NCBI GenBank assembly: GCA_965220535.1
Contig: OZ244833.1
Location: 3,286,001 to 3,350,000 of the forward strand
Length of the DNA stretch: 64,000 bases
Origin: HK1 sp965220535
GTDB lineage: Bacteria; Pseudomonadota; Gammaproteobacteria; HK1
Reading direction: 5' to 3'
How positions within the stretch are numbered: the stretch's first letter is position 1; every line of letters starts with the position of its first letter. Both the position numbers and the translations under genes were made by a program. Shown here piece after piece: positions 28,017-36,845 of the stretch. The notes below the pieces were generated by a model that ran no database searches, was not told where the DNA came from, and saw only the letters and a list, made by a program, of their open reading frames with translations.

Positions 28017-29735
28017 CTACTCCATGCTGACCGCGGTGGTGCTGACCAACGACCGCGAATCCCCCTTGGTCAAGAAGTGGGTCGCATAGACCATGAAGGG
28101 ATTCTCCGACTCGATATCGCAGGAATACCAACCCGTGTCGTCATCGTCGATCCGATGGTCAGCACCTTGGACGGTGGAGACGGTGTATACATTCAAACGA
28201 TCGATCGTCCCCGCCTTGATCTTCGGCCAATCCCGACCCCTGTCGTCGGTGCATACGAGTTTGGTCTTGGTGCATTGTTTGCCCGTCGCGGCGAGGCACC
28301 TGATGTTGACGAAGGGGGTGTTGCTTTCACCGACCTTGAACTGAATACGAGCCTCGTTGTTTTCGCTCAACCGGTAGGCGGTGGTATTGGCGTTCACCGA
28401 ATCCGTCGAGGACCAAACCTGCGCCGTGATCCGCTGCTGGCTACGCAACGCACAATCGAGCGCATCGTCGCCCGTCGCCCCGGTAATCGTCTTTATCTCG
28501 CTCGCCGACAACGAAACCGTCGCCCCTCGGTCAATCGAATCCTCGTCGGTCGCCACCTTCGATGCACTGTCGAGCGAGCCCTTGAACTCGTCGCCGTCCT
28601 TGTCGGTGCACTCAAGAAACACCCGGCAATCTTTCTTGTCGGCACACCCGACCCGAGCGCTCGTCTCGATCAGATCGGAGGACGCATTCCCCATCGCATA
28701 AGCCTTGATCGGCCAATAAAGCCCCGGGGTTTTGAGCAACTTGCGGATCTCTTTGGTCTTGCCGACGGCCTTGGGTTTGAACTTGGCGTTGTTCTTGATC
28801 TGATCGTCCGCTCCGAGCGAGAGAAGCACGCGGATGGTTTCAATGTAGCGTTCCATCTCGATAAAGGTTGCCTCTGCCATTGAAGCGAGATGCAAGGGCG
28901 TATTTCCGTCATTACGTTTCACGTTGATATCCGCTCCGGCTTTGACAAGTACATGAATCGCATCGGCATGGCCGAGTATCGAAGCGAAATGCAAGGCTGT
29001 ATTTCCGTCATTGTTTTTCACATTGACATCCGCTCCGACCTCGACCATTGCGCGTACAACATCAGCTTTTCTGTTGGAATACATAGCCTTGTGCAAAGGG
29101 GTGATCCCATAGTTGTTTTTCGCATCGACATCCGCACCGGCATCGACGAGCATTCGGATGACTACGTCAAAAGCATCGTGCCACAACACAGAGGTCTCAT
29201 CTGACACATGCAGTGCGGCCGCCCGGTGCAAGGGTGTCTCTTCCAAGGCGTCCCGCAATTTCACATTCGCATTCGCGTCAAGCAGCACGCGGACAGTATC
29301 CTCACGCCTCTGCCGATCAGATATGCTTAACTCATAGCCAGACGACGCCAGATGCAAGGGAGTACTTCCCCATTTGGTCTGAAAGTCGACGTTCGCACCG
29401 GCATCAAGTAGCAGCTGGGCAATTTCGGCCCGATAGAGATTTGCCGCTAGATGCAAGGGGGCTCCCCATCCGTGGGTGGCCTGTAAGTCGACGTTCGCAC
29501 CGGCATCAATCAGCAGCTTGGCAATTTTGGCTCTATTTCTATATACCGCTGTATGCAGGGGTGTCCGTCCCGACGAATCCTTCACATCGACCGCGCAGCC
29601 CGCTTCGAGCATATTGCGCACAGCCGTGATGTCGTCCTTCTCCACTTTTTTGTGCAGGTCGCAAGTCTGTGCGTTGCTACCGGCAAAGGGGACAGCGACA
29701 AGCAAAGTCAAAACCAAGAAGCGAATCCTTTTCAT
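28017..29735 (-). CDS. Secreted ankyrin-repeat protein with the shared C-terminal module
   Basis: A 572-residue protein. A Sec signal peptide (MKRIRFLVLTLLVAVPFAGS, cleavage near NAQ-T) is followed by eight ankyrin repeats (about residues 28-330; for example GRTPLHTAVYRNRAKIAKLL). The C-terminal ~230 residues, from YWPIKAYAM, are the module shared with the Calx-beta proteins: two half-repeats with C-x5-C-x4-C (GCADKKDCRVFLEC), DCALRSQQRITAQVW, then NIRCLAATGKQCTKTKLVC and SCDIESENPF. The ATG at 29735 has AGAGGA 9 nt upstream and shares its A with the TAA of an upstream frame (TAATG), so it may be coupled to the poly-C leader locus. Secreted ankyrin proteins often act on host or neighbouring cells; that role is inference. 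Confidence 0.88.
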   Translation of the reverse strand: MKRIRFLVLTLLVAVPFAGSNAQTCDLHKKVEKDDITAVRNMLEAGCAVDVKDSSGRTPLHTAVYRNRAKIAKLLIDAGANVDLQATHGWGAPLHLAANLYRAEIAQLLLDAGANVDFQTKWGSTPLHLASSGYELSISDRQRREDTVRVLLDANANVKLRDALEETPLHRAAALHVSDETSVLWHDAFDVVIRMLVDAGADVDAKNNYGITPLHKAMYSNRKADVVRAMVEVGADVNVKNNDGNTALHFASILGHADAIHVLVKAGADINVKRNDGNTPLHLASMAEATFIEMERYIETIRVLLSLGADDQIKNNAKFKPKAVGKTKEIRKLLKTPGLYWPIKAYAMGNASSDLIETSARVGCADKKDCRVFLECTDKDGDEFKGSLDSASKVATDEDSIDRGATVSLSASEIKTITGATGDDALDCALRSQQRITAQVWSSTDSVNANTTAYRLSENNEARIQFKVGESNTPFVNIRCLAATGKQCTKTKLVCTDDRGRDWPKIKAGTIDRLNVYTVSTVQGADHRIDDDDTGWYSCDIESENPFMVYATHFLTKGDSRSLVSTTAVSME

Positions 29736-30309
29736 TATGCAATCCTCTTGAGAACAAGGTGGCGAGCCACCGGAGAGCCCTGACGGCATGCCGTCGGGGA
29801 CGAAAAAACCGAGGCGCGTCTTCTCGATGCGTCTCGGTGGATGTCGATGCGGGTAAGCGCCGACGAAGCGTCGGCGGCAGTTGTATCGGTGTTTCGGGGC
29901 GAGGCGACGGCGAGGGTTTGCGCTTCGACGCGGTTGTCGGCGGCGAAGGTCAGCAATGCGGGGGCGACGGCAACACTAAGGGGCACTGCGGAAGAGGCTG
30001 AAACCTCTCCGCTGTTTATTCTTCTACCGGAATCGCTTGTTCGGTGGGTTCGACGATTGAATGCCGACGTCTTTTCACTGACGTCGGTTATAGATACATA
30101 TTCCCGTGCGGCGTCGGGCTTTCGGGACTGCGCCGAAGGCGGTGCCGCTAACGTCGATAACGAACGAAGAAGGGGTGATGCGAGGGGTTCAGCAGCGAAG
30201 CGCTTTCTTATCGGGGGGGGGGGGTAATTAATTCAGACACGCCGAACGCCACGGACGCCGATTTCGGTCGGCGCTTCGAATCAAGGCTTTCGTGGGTCAT
30301 GGGGTTCAT
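29735..30309 (-). pseudogene. Out-of-phase ORF with internal C12 tract upstream of the ankyrin gene
   Basis: From an ATG at 30309 (MNPMTHESLDSKRRPKS) the frame runs into the poly-C tract and stops at a TAA (30208-30210) just after it. In the other phase the sequence after the tract reads IRKRFAAEPLASPLL and stays open for about 160 codons to a TAA that overlaps the ankyrin ATG. One added C (C13), or two fewer (C10), would join the two parts into a 191-residue protein. The post-tract DNA is homologous to that of the Calx-beta locus at 33.9 kb (cgctt[tc]gctgctgaac). The encoded protein has no family I recognise and its composition is odd, so it may itself be decayed, or be a translational leader for the ankyrin gene. 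Confidence 0.55.
30213..30224 (-). repeat. C12 homopolymer tract (G12 on plus strand)
   Basis: Twelve consecutive C on the coding strand, 28 codons after an ATG and directly before an RKRFAAE-coding sequence. The assembled length places start and downstream frame out of phase; C13 or C10 would align them. Confidence 0.9.
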
Positions 30310-30414
30310 CGTCGTCGCGTGCTCTCGGGATTGACAAAGAGCTCCTTGGGTCGGCAAGTCGGCGGAAGTCTACCCCGAACGCATATCGAGATGCAACCGG
30401 TGCGATTTCCGACG

Positions 30415-30450
30415 AAAAGGGCGGCTTCCCCTCGTCGGAGAAGCCGCCCC
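30415..30450 (-). terminator. Rho-independent terminator of the Calx-beta gene
   Basis: On the minus strand ggggcggcttctcc and ggggaagccgcccc form a stem around cgacga, followed by tttt. It lies 25 bp past the stop of the Calx-beta gene and resembles the terminator at 27056-27095. Confidence 0.8.
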
Positions 30451-30474
30451 CTAGGTCAAGATGCGAGACCGAGG

Positions 30475-33400
30475 CTAGTTCCCCACCGACCCGGTGGCGC
30501 TGTTGTTGACCAACGCCCCGCCGCCACCGGTGCGCGTCAGCACCTGTGCCGTGAAGCCCGACTGCGAGCGTATCTCGCAGGCCAAGCCCAAGCCTTGCCA
30601 TCTGTGACCCAAACGCTCTGCCAACTCTTCCGATTGCAGGTGTCTGGTGCTCGCTCGGGCGATGTTTCCCAAGCTCGCCTCGTATCTCGACCCCTCGTCG
30701 GTGTAGCACACGAGCGATGTCTCTCGGCAGTTCTCGCCCGCGTTGCAGCGGATGCGGATATTCGATTCGTCGAAGGCGTCCGGAGAGGGTATCGACTCGA
30801 TATCCGCTCGGTGCAGCCCGCCTTCTTGCACGCTTCGAATCAACGCGCCGTTGTTGACCAGCACTCGGTCGCCCGAGCGGGTCCACACCTGCGAGCCGAT
30901 ATTCGCTTGGCTTCTCAGCACGCAGCCGAGTCTTCCCTCCCACGACGAGCCCGCTCCTATCAAGCGTTGGATATGACCGGGAACGAGGGTCGTCGTCGCC
31001 CACGCCCGTATCGCGGGGAAATGTCCCTGCAAGACTCTTCCGGCTTGCGTGGAGCAATCGAGGAAGACCGCGCACGGGGTGTCTTGCTTGCACCTGACTC
31101 TGACGGTGGCGGCGTCTCGGGCGCTCATCGAGGGTATCGCCAAGGCTTGCGATTTCACTTCCCAATTCGGAACGCCACCGGGCTCGTCGTCGTTGTCGAC
31201 GATGGTGGTGGTTATCGACATCCGCTCGCTCGTCCCGCCCGTGGCTTCGATGACGACGGAGTCGTAATCGTCGAAGGTGTCGGGGTCTTCCCCGGCGACG
31301 ATTTGCACCGCCATCTCCGTCTCCCACGCCGAAGGGGAGAAGGTCAATGTGCTCGGGGAGAGGGAAACCAGAGCGTTGCGGCTCGACAAGGTGACGAGGA
31401 CGGCTTCCGGCGGCTCTTGGGACAGCCTGATGCGGAGCGTTTGCAGCCCGCCTTCGGGAAGCTCGATATTGCCCGCAGGACGGCGGACGAGCTTGGCGTC
31501 GTTGTCCAGGATGACGAGCGCCCGCGAATGCACCACCCGGCCCGGTATCGAAAAGACGACGGTGTCGCTGTCGTCCGACGAGCGGGCGTCTTCCCCGGCG
31601 ACGAGTTCGACCCGTCTCGGCACCTTCCAACTCTCGGGGGTGAAGGTCAAGGAAGTCGGGGAGAGGGAGAGGTCGGGATTGGTCGTCGACAGACCGACGG
31701 TCACGGACTCGCTCGGCTCGGAGTCGAGTCGAAGGGAGATGAACGCTCGCCCGCCTTCGTCGATTTCGAAGGCTCCGGAAGGGGAGATGACCAGACCCCC
31801 GGTGTAGGCGGAAGGCGGCGGGGTGTCGTCGTCGGCGACGCTGACGGCAAGGCGCGTGCCCTTGCCCGTGTAATCCCCGCCGTTGCCCACAAGAAGAATG
31901 TCGAAGGATTCGTCGTTCGCATCGCCGTCGTGGGCCACGAACACGCTGACGTCTCGATAGCGGTTCCAAGCGTTCGCACCGCCGCTGCGGCTGAAAGCGA
32001 GCGTGTCTTGGTTGCCCGCTGCGTTCGGGTCGGCATCGACGGTGAGGGATGCGTCCGAGGGAACGAGGTCGAGGACGATATCCGCCGTCGGCCGTGTCGC
32101 CAGACGCACCCGGAAACTGCCTTGTCCGCCTTCTTCGAGGTCCAATGCGGCGACGCTCAGGTCGAAGCCGGGGCGTTGGGCGTCGTCGACCCTGACCGCT
32201 ATCGTCCAGTCGGGGGCGTTGATACCGCCGACGGCGGACAGGGTGAGGGTGGCGGTCTCGTCGACGGCGTCGTCGTCGGTCGGCGCGGAGACGGTGACAC
32301 TCTGCGCGGCGGCGTAGTTGTCGACGGTGAAGACCAGCGAGGTCGGCGACAGGGTGAAATTCGCATCGGTCTTGGACAGGCTGACCGTCACGGCGGCTCT
32401 CGGGGCGGCGCTGATGCTGACGCCGAAGGTCCGCATCTCGCCCTCGGGGATGTTCAACGAGCCCGGGGCGACGATGGTGCCGTCGTCGTCGGCGACGACG
32501 ACGGGGATTTCGACCTCCGAGTCGATGCCGGCGGTGGCTTCGACGGTGAGGGTGGCGTTCTCGTCGAGGCTGTCGTCGTCTTGGGGCCCGTTGACGGTGA
32601 CCGTCTTCGCCGCAGCGTCGTTGGCGAGGAAGGTCAAGTTCGCCGGGGAAACGGTGGCTTTGGCGGTATCGCTGCTTGTCACGTTGACCGAGACGGCCTT
32701 CGACGACGCCGGTTCTATCTTGACGGTGAAGGTGGCGGTCCCTCCCTCGTCGACATTCAGAGTTTTTGGGTTCACGACGAGCGCCGAGGGCGGCTCTTTG
32801 TCGTCGACGGTGACGTCCACGTCGACGGGGTCGGCGACGATGCCGCCGGTGGCGGTGAGGTCGATATCGACCGATTCGTCGTCGTTGTCGGCGTCGACGA
32901 CCCCGGTGACGGTGACCGTCTGCGTTTCGTCGTAGTCTTCGTCGGTGAAGGTCAGCGAGGCGGGAGAGACCGTGGCGGCGCCGGTATCGTCGCTCGTTAT
33001 CGCCACGGTGACGTTTTCGCTCGGCTCGGTGTCGAGCTTGACGGTGAAGGTGCCGGTTCCGTCCTCGTCGACGGTCAGCCTCTCGGCGCTCAGTTCGATA
33101 TTGCCTTCGGGGGTTTCGCTGACGGTGACCGTTTTGGTCACATCATCGGCGTCGATGCCGCCGGAGGCGCTCACGGTGAGGACGACCGACTCGTCGTCGT
33201 CGTCGTTATCCTCGACCGCGGTGACGGTGACCGTCCGCGCGGTGGAATAGTTCGTCGTGGTGAAGGTCAGCGAGGCGGGAGAAACCGTCACGGCGCCGGG
33301 GTCGGCGCTCGAAATCGCCACGGTGACATCGGCACCGGGCTCGGTGTCAAGCTTGACGGTGAAAGTGCCGGTGTTGCCTTCGCTGATGACCAGCGCATCG

Positions 33401-33846
33401 GTATTGTTCAGCTCGATATTGCCCGAGGGGAGGGCAGCTGGTTCGACACAGACGACGCCGCTTCGCAACTGCCCCCCACAGGCGGTGTCGCCTGTGGATC
33501 CGCAATCATTGATGGTGACGGTATCGCAACTTAGTCGGCCGGTATCATTCTGCTTGTCGGTATCCACATAATCAACGCATATTTTGGCTGGGGTTACGAT
33601 GAAATATGAAGCGGCGGTGCCATCCGCGGGATCATACCCTCCGGCTATCGTACGCTCGAAATCGCTGCAGGGGGTGTTATTTTTACCCTTATATCTTATT
33701 GCCTCATTACAAGAATTCCCATATCCGAGACTCGCTCCGGTAGCGGGGTCATAAGAGAAACATTCTTTTGCCAGCTTTCGCGGGGTGTTGTCTTGTTGTG
33801 CGGCTACGGAATGAGGAAAGAGAGGAACGAGCGTCAACAACGACAA
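30475..33846 (-). CDS. Secreted Calx-beta repeat protein, apparently phase-variable
   Basis: A 1123-residue frame from a TTG at 33846. A Cys-rich N-terminal region of ~120 residues is followed by seven Calx-beta-like repeats of about 90-110 residues, each with a D/E-E-G turn (VISEGNTGTFTVKLDTEP) and an ESVxLTVSASGG-type strand. The shared C-terminal module lies at 30478-31170 (CKQDTPCAVFLDC, GCVLRSQANIGSQVWTRSGD, IRCNAGENCRETSLVC, ACEIRSQSGF). The TTG gives a signal peptide lacking its basic start (SLLTLVPLFPHSVAAQQ). The natural signal peptide begins farther upstream with RKRFAAELIALCALSLLTLV, directly after a C15 tract. The best start, an ATG at 33961 with AAGGAG, is out of phase by one base: C14 or C17 would give a 1161-residue protein. 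As assembled it appears OFF from that start. Confidence 0.88.
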   Translation of the reverse strand: MSLLTLVPLFPHSVAAQQDNTPRKLAKECFSYDPATGASLGYGNSCNEAIRYKGKNNTPCSDFERTIAGGYDPADGTAASYFIVTPAKICVDYVDTDKQNDTGRLSCDTVTINDCGSTGDTACGGQLRSGVVCVEPAALPSGNIELNNTDALVISEGNTGTFTVKLDTEPGADVTVAISSADPGAVTVSPASLTFTTTNYSTARTVTVTAVEDNDDDDESVVLTVSASGGIDADDVTKTVTVSETPEGNIELSAERLTVDEDGTGTFTVKLDTEPSENVTVAITSDDTGAATVSPASLTFTDEDYDETQTVTVTGVVDADNDDESVDIDLTATGGIVADPVDVDVTVDDKEPPSALVVNPKTLNVDEGGTATFTVKIEPASSKAVSVNVTSSDTAKATVSPANLTFLANDAAAKTVTVNGPQDDDSLDENATLTVEATAGIDSEVEIPVVVADDDGTIVAPGSLNIPEGEMRTFGVSISAAPRAAVTVSLSKTDANFTLSPTSLVFTVDNYAAAQSVTVSAPTDDDAVDETATLTLSAVGGINAPDWTIAVRVDDAQRPGFDLSVAALDLEEGGQGSFRVRLATRPTADIVLDLVPSDASLTVDADPNAAGNQDTLAFSRSGGANAWNRYRDVSVFVAHDGDANDESFDILLVGNGGDYTGKGTRLAVSVADDDTPPPSAYTGGLVISPSGAFEIDEGGRAFISLRLDSEPSESVTVGLSTTNPDLSLSPTSLTFTPESWKVPRRVELVAGEDARSSDDSDTVVFSIPGRVVHSRALVILDNDAKLVRRPAGNIELPEGGLQTLRIRLSQEPPEAVLVTLSSRNALVSLSPSTLTFSPSAWETEMAVQIVAGEDPDTFDDYDSVVIEATGGTSERMSITTTIVDNDDEPGGVPNWEVKSQALAIPSMSARDAATVRVRCKQDTPCAVFLDCSTQAGRVLQGHFPAIRAWATTTLVPGHIQRLIGAGSSWEGRLGCVLRSQANIGSQVWTRSGDRVLVNNGALIRSVQEGGLHRADIESIPSPDAFDESNIRIRCNAGENCRETSLVCYTDEGSRYEASLGNIARASTRHLQSEELAERLGHRWQGLGLACEIRSQSGFTAQVLTRTGGGGALVNNSATGSVGN

Positions 33847-33865
33847 AGCGCATAAAGCGATCAGT

Positions 33866-33961
33866 TCAGCAGCAAAGCGTTTTCTGGGGGGGGGGGGGGG
33901 TGATTATTTCAGGTGCGGTCGGCACCTCGGGCACCGACCCGTTTATCGGGGGCTTCGTCAT
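33866..33961 (-). other. Leader ORF of the phase-variable Calx-beta gene (OFF phase)
   Basis: ATG at 33961 with AAGGAG at 33971-33976, a 9-nt spacing. It encodes MTKPPINGSVPEVPTAPEII, T and a run of prolines from the C15 tract, then QKTLCC and a TGA. In the ON phase the prolines would be followed by RKRFAAELIALCALS. It is the strongest translation start in the locus. Confidence 0.7.
33886..33900 (-). repeat. C15 homopolymer tract inside the 5' coding region
   Basis: Fifteen consecutive C on the coding strand between the ATG at 33961 and the RKRFAAE signal-peptide sequence. The distance from ATG to the gene's stop is 3487 nt, one more than a multiple of three, so loss of a single C gives a continuous frame. 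Confidence 0.92.
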
Positions 33962-34641
33962 CGTCGTGTACTCCTTGTTTTGAAAGCGAAGACCAAATCG
34001 GCCCGGGGATGGAGTCGAAAGCCGGAATCGACCCTTGTCGGGGTCGACCGGCAACCGCCGTGTACTCGGTGCCATTTTCGTAAATTTACCCTAAAAATCT
34101 TCCGGTTGCCTAAATGCACCCTCATGCAGATCCGGTCAAGCGATCTGCGAAGGGTGGATTATTCGCTCGCCCGAGCGGAGGGCCTATCGAAGCCGATCGC
34201 AAGGTATCGGGATTTGAAAGATGCCCTATCGCCGAGTGAAGGTGCTTCGCGCGATAGGGTCGGCCATGGCAGGCCATATCAAGATCAGACTCATCGAATC
34301 GGGACTTATGCGCTATCGATTGCCGAGCGTCGAAGATAAAAAAGGAACGATATGCGCGGGTATCGAACCGCAAAACCCTAGAGGATCGTCGAGTTCGCCG
34401 AGAGACGAAGCCTTCCGCAAGTTCCGCAACGAGAGGGAAAAGTCTCGCCCGTCGGTCCTTTTCGATCACGAGCCCTTTGTGAAAGTAACGACATGGCCGG
34501 GCTTCGAGTTTCCGGCGGGGCGAGGGCGGCGATGCGGGCCTTCGTTGCCGCTTTCGAAGCGCGTCGGGCAAAGCGTGTCGCGTGAAAATGCCGACCGGCA
34601 CTCGCGCGGCTCGTGTGCGGGGCGGCGATGCGTTGCGCTTG
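33962..34641. other. Gene-free stretch
   Basis: About 680 bp between the Calx-beta leader and the DUF2075 gene. It includes the promoter region of the Calx-beta gene. The short frames present have no homology I recognise and no good ribosome sites. Confidence 0.45.
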
Positions 34642-36657
34642 CTACAGCGCGGGGATTCCGGCGCCTTCGAGGTAGGCGTAGGTCCCGTCGTAGTATTCGG
34701 TGCGGCGCGTCGGGTCAGTGGCTGCGCCTTCGGGTACGCAGATCACCATCCCCTGCCGCGCGCGGGTCAGCAGCACGCGGTAGGCGTTCTTTTGGTAGGC
34801 GCGTCGCGCCTCGTTGTTGATGCGCTGCCATCGATTCTTGCGGAAGGAGTGGTTGCTCCAGCCCCCTTCGACCCGGCGGAAGTCGCCGTCCCAGCACACG
34901 CAGGCCCAGTCCAGCTCCAAGCCCTGAACATGGAATTGCGTCGCTGCGTCTTCGAGGTAGTAAGAAGAGCGCACATCGTCCTTGCCGTCGAGGAACCATT
35001 TGACCGGATCGACCGGCGTGCGCACGTCGACGGCATGCGGTTTGAGGCGTTCGGCGTGGGACGAAACGAGCAGGCCGTAGCGCTCGCCCCCGCTCGCTTG
35101 CTCGCGTAGCCAAGCCCGGGCGCGCCGCAAGTCTCGCGTCAGCACGATCGGATAGCGATCACGGATATCGTCGAGCAGCCGGCGGGCGGATTCGGCCTCG
35201 TGATCGAGCAGCGCGTTGACGAAGTCCGATAGCCTCTCGGCGCGGAACGAGCGTACCGACACCCTCAAATGCAGATCTTCGCTGTAGTGGATCCGCTCGA
35301 CGCTCGCGAGGGCTTTTCGGGCGCCGTACTCGTCATGTCCGAGATTGGGCGAAACATGCACCTCCCAGTGCCCGAAGGAGCGCGCCGCCGACCGAAGCCA
35401 TTCGCCGATGCCCGCTTCTCCGGTGTTGATCTCCTGGCCTTCGCCGACGAGGCAGACCACCGCCGCCCAATCTTCGTGCCGATCCATGCACGAGAGCAAG
35501 AACTCCGGTTCGGACATCGGGAAGTCGTCGATCCGCTTGCGACGTTTGAGGAAATTCCGCGTCTGCTGCAGATTCCAGCTGCGCTGCGCCTCGTCGAAAA
35601 TCACGACGTGATCCGCCGGCGGATTTTTTCGGTCCTTGATATATTCGTCGCGAAAATGATGGATATTTTGGATGAAGGATTTGACTTTGGTTCTCGCCTC
35701 GCCCTTGCGCAGCCGCCTGCCGCGTTCGAGTTGGCGCACGACATGGTCTCGGGCGAGTGCCTCGCGCAGCACATCGACCAGCGGCCCGTTGCCGGAGAGA
35801 TAGACGCAGTTGGTCTTCTCGGCGTTCGTCGCTCCCGGATTTTCGGTGGCGAGATTCATCCCCACCAGCGTTTTGCCCGCCCCCGGGACCCCGGTCACGA
35901 AGGAGATCGCCTTGCCGCCGCTTTTTCGCATGCGCTCGGCGAGGTCGCGCAAATAGCCATGGGTGCGGCGCAGGTGCTCCCCGCCGGCATCGTTGCGGAC
36001 GATATCCTCGACCCTATGGCCCGCATACAGGGCCCGCGCCGCCTCGACGATCGTCGGCGTCGGGCTATAACGCGAGTTTTCCCAAGCATCGACGCGAAAG
36101 TCGGGGTCGCTAGGGATCTCGGCGAGGACGTGTTCGATCGCCGCGCGCAAGTCGATGCCGGCGACGCGCAGCGGCCAGTAGACGCCCTGTTGCCGGGGGT
36201 GCTCGGTCAATGCGAATGCGACGGGCGTCGCTGCGGTCGCGACCAGCATCGGCACGATTCGCAGTTCGTGGCTACCCTCGTGGAAATACTTCAGGTCCAG
36301 CGCGTAATCGCAGGCTTGGTCCAAATCCGCGCCGAGGAAGGATTTCGCGCCGTCTTTGAATTCCAAGACCAGCAGTCGGCCTTGCATCGACAGCACCGCA
36401 TCCGCACGACGGCCCATGCGCGGGATCTCGAATTCGAAATAGATCTTGCCCCGCATGCCCGCCAGCGCCGGCTGCAGGAGTTCGGCTTGGCGATGCCACG
36501 CCCGCTTTTGCTCGAGGCTTAGGTCGAACTCGCTGCGCCCGCTCAGTTTGTCGACGATATCGGCGGCGCTTAATTGCCCCAAGGCCTCGATCGGCGTTTG
36601 GAACCAAGCGCGCTCGATCAGTGTCGACGCTTTGAGCCTTGGCTTTGTCCGCTCCAT
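34642..36657 (-). CDS. DUF2075-type P-loop NTPase with nuclease-like N-terminus
   Basis: A 671-residue protein. Residues ~70-105 show a PD-(D/E)XK-like pattern: D86 (RADAVL), then E99 and K101 (LLVLEFK). The central DUF2075 ATPase has Walker A GVPGAGKT at 256-263 and Walker B with DEAQ at 355-358 (VVIFDEAQRSW). The C-terminus has a UvrD-like motif (AYRVLLTRARQGMVICVPEG). This nuclease plus helicase-like build occurs in solitary bacterial defence and mobile-island proteins and resembles Schlafen-type ATPases; function is inferred. No operon partner is adjacent. It lies between the adhesin region and an aminotransferase operon, all on the minus strand. Confidence 0.8.
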   Translation of the reverse strand: MERTKPRLKASTLIERAWFQTPIEALGQLSAADIVDKLSGRSEFDLSLEQKRAWHRQAELLQPALAGMRGKIYFEFEIPRMGRRADAVLSMQGRLLVLEFKDGAKSFLGADLDQACDYALDLKYFHEGSHELRIVPMLVATAATPVAFALTEHPRQQGVYWPLRVAGIDLRAAIEHVLAEIPSDPDFRVDAWENSRYSPTPTIVEAARALYAGHRVEDIVRNDAGGEHLRRTHGYLRDLAERMRKSGGKAISFVTGVPGAGKTLVGMNLATENPGATNAEKTNCVYLSGNGPLVDVLREALARDHVVRQLERGRRLRKGEARTKVKSFIQNIHHFRDEYIKDRKNPPADHVVIFDEAQRSWNLQQTRNFLKRRKRIDDFPMSEPEFLLSCMDRHEDWAAVVCLVGEGQEINTGEAGIGEWLRSAARSFGHWEVHVSPNLGHDEYGARKALASVERIHYSEDLHLRVSVRSFRAERLSDFVNALLDHEAESARRLLDDIRDRYPIVLTRDLRRARAWLREQASGGERYGLLVSSHAERLKPHAVDVRTPVDPVKWFLDGKDDVRSSYYLEDAATQFHVQGLELDWACVCWDGDFRRVEGGWSNHSFRKNRWQRINNEARRAYQKNAYRVLLTRARQGMVICVPEGAATDPTRRTEYYDGTYAYLEGAGIPAL

Positions 36658-36845
36658 CGCCGCCGCTCCGTTTTCGTTTCGGATCGTTTTTCGCCTTGTC
36701 TTTCGCCGGGGCCGTTTCGCTTCGCGGCGCCGAAGTCCGTTTCGTCATCCCCCCGGATTCCTCCTTAGGGCCGAAAAGCCCGAGGGTGATTCGGGGGCGC
36801 CGACTGTCGATCGGCGGGCTCGGTGGGCGCGGCTGTCGATCCGCT

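Noticed and set aside
30292..33534. 1080-codon open frame on the plus strand opposite the Calx-beta gene
   Set aside because: Antisense shadow caused by the repetitive GC-rich coding strand; no start site or homology, while the minus strand has clear domains.
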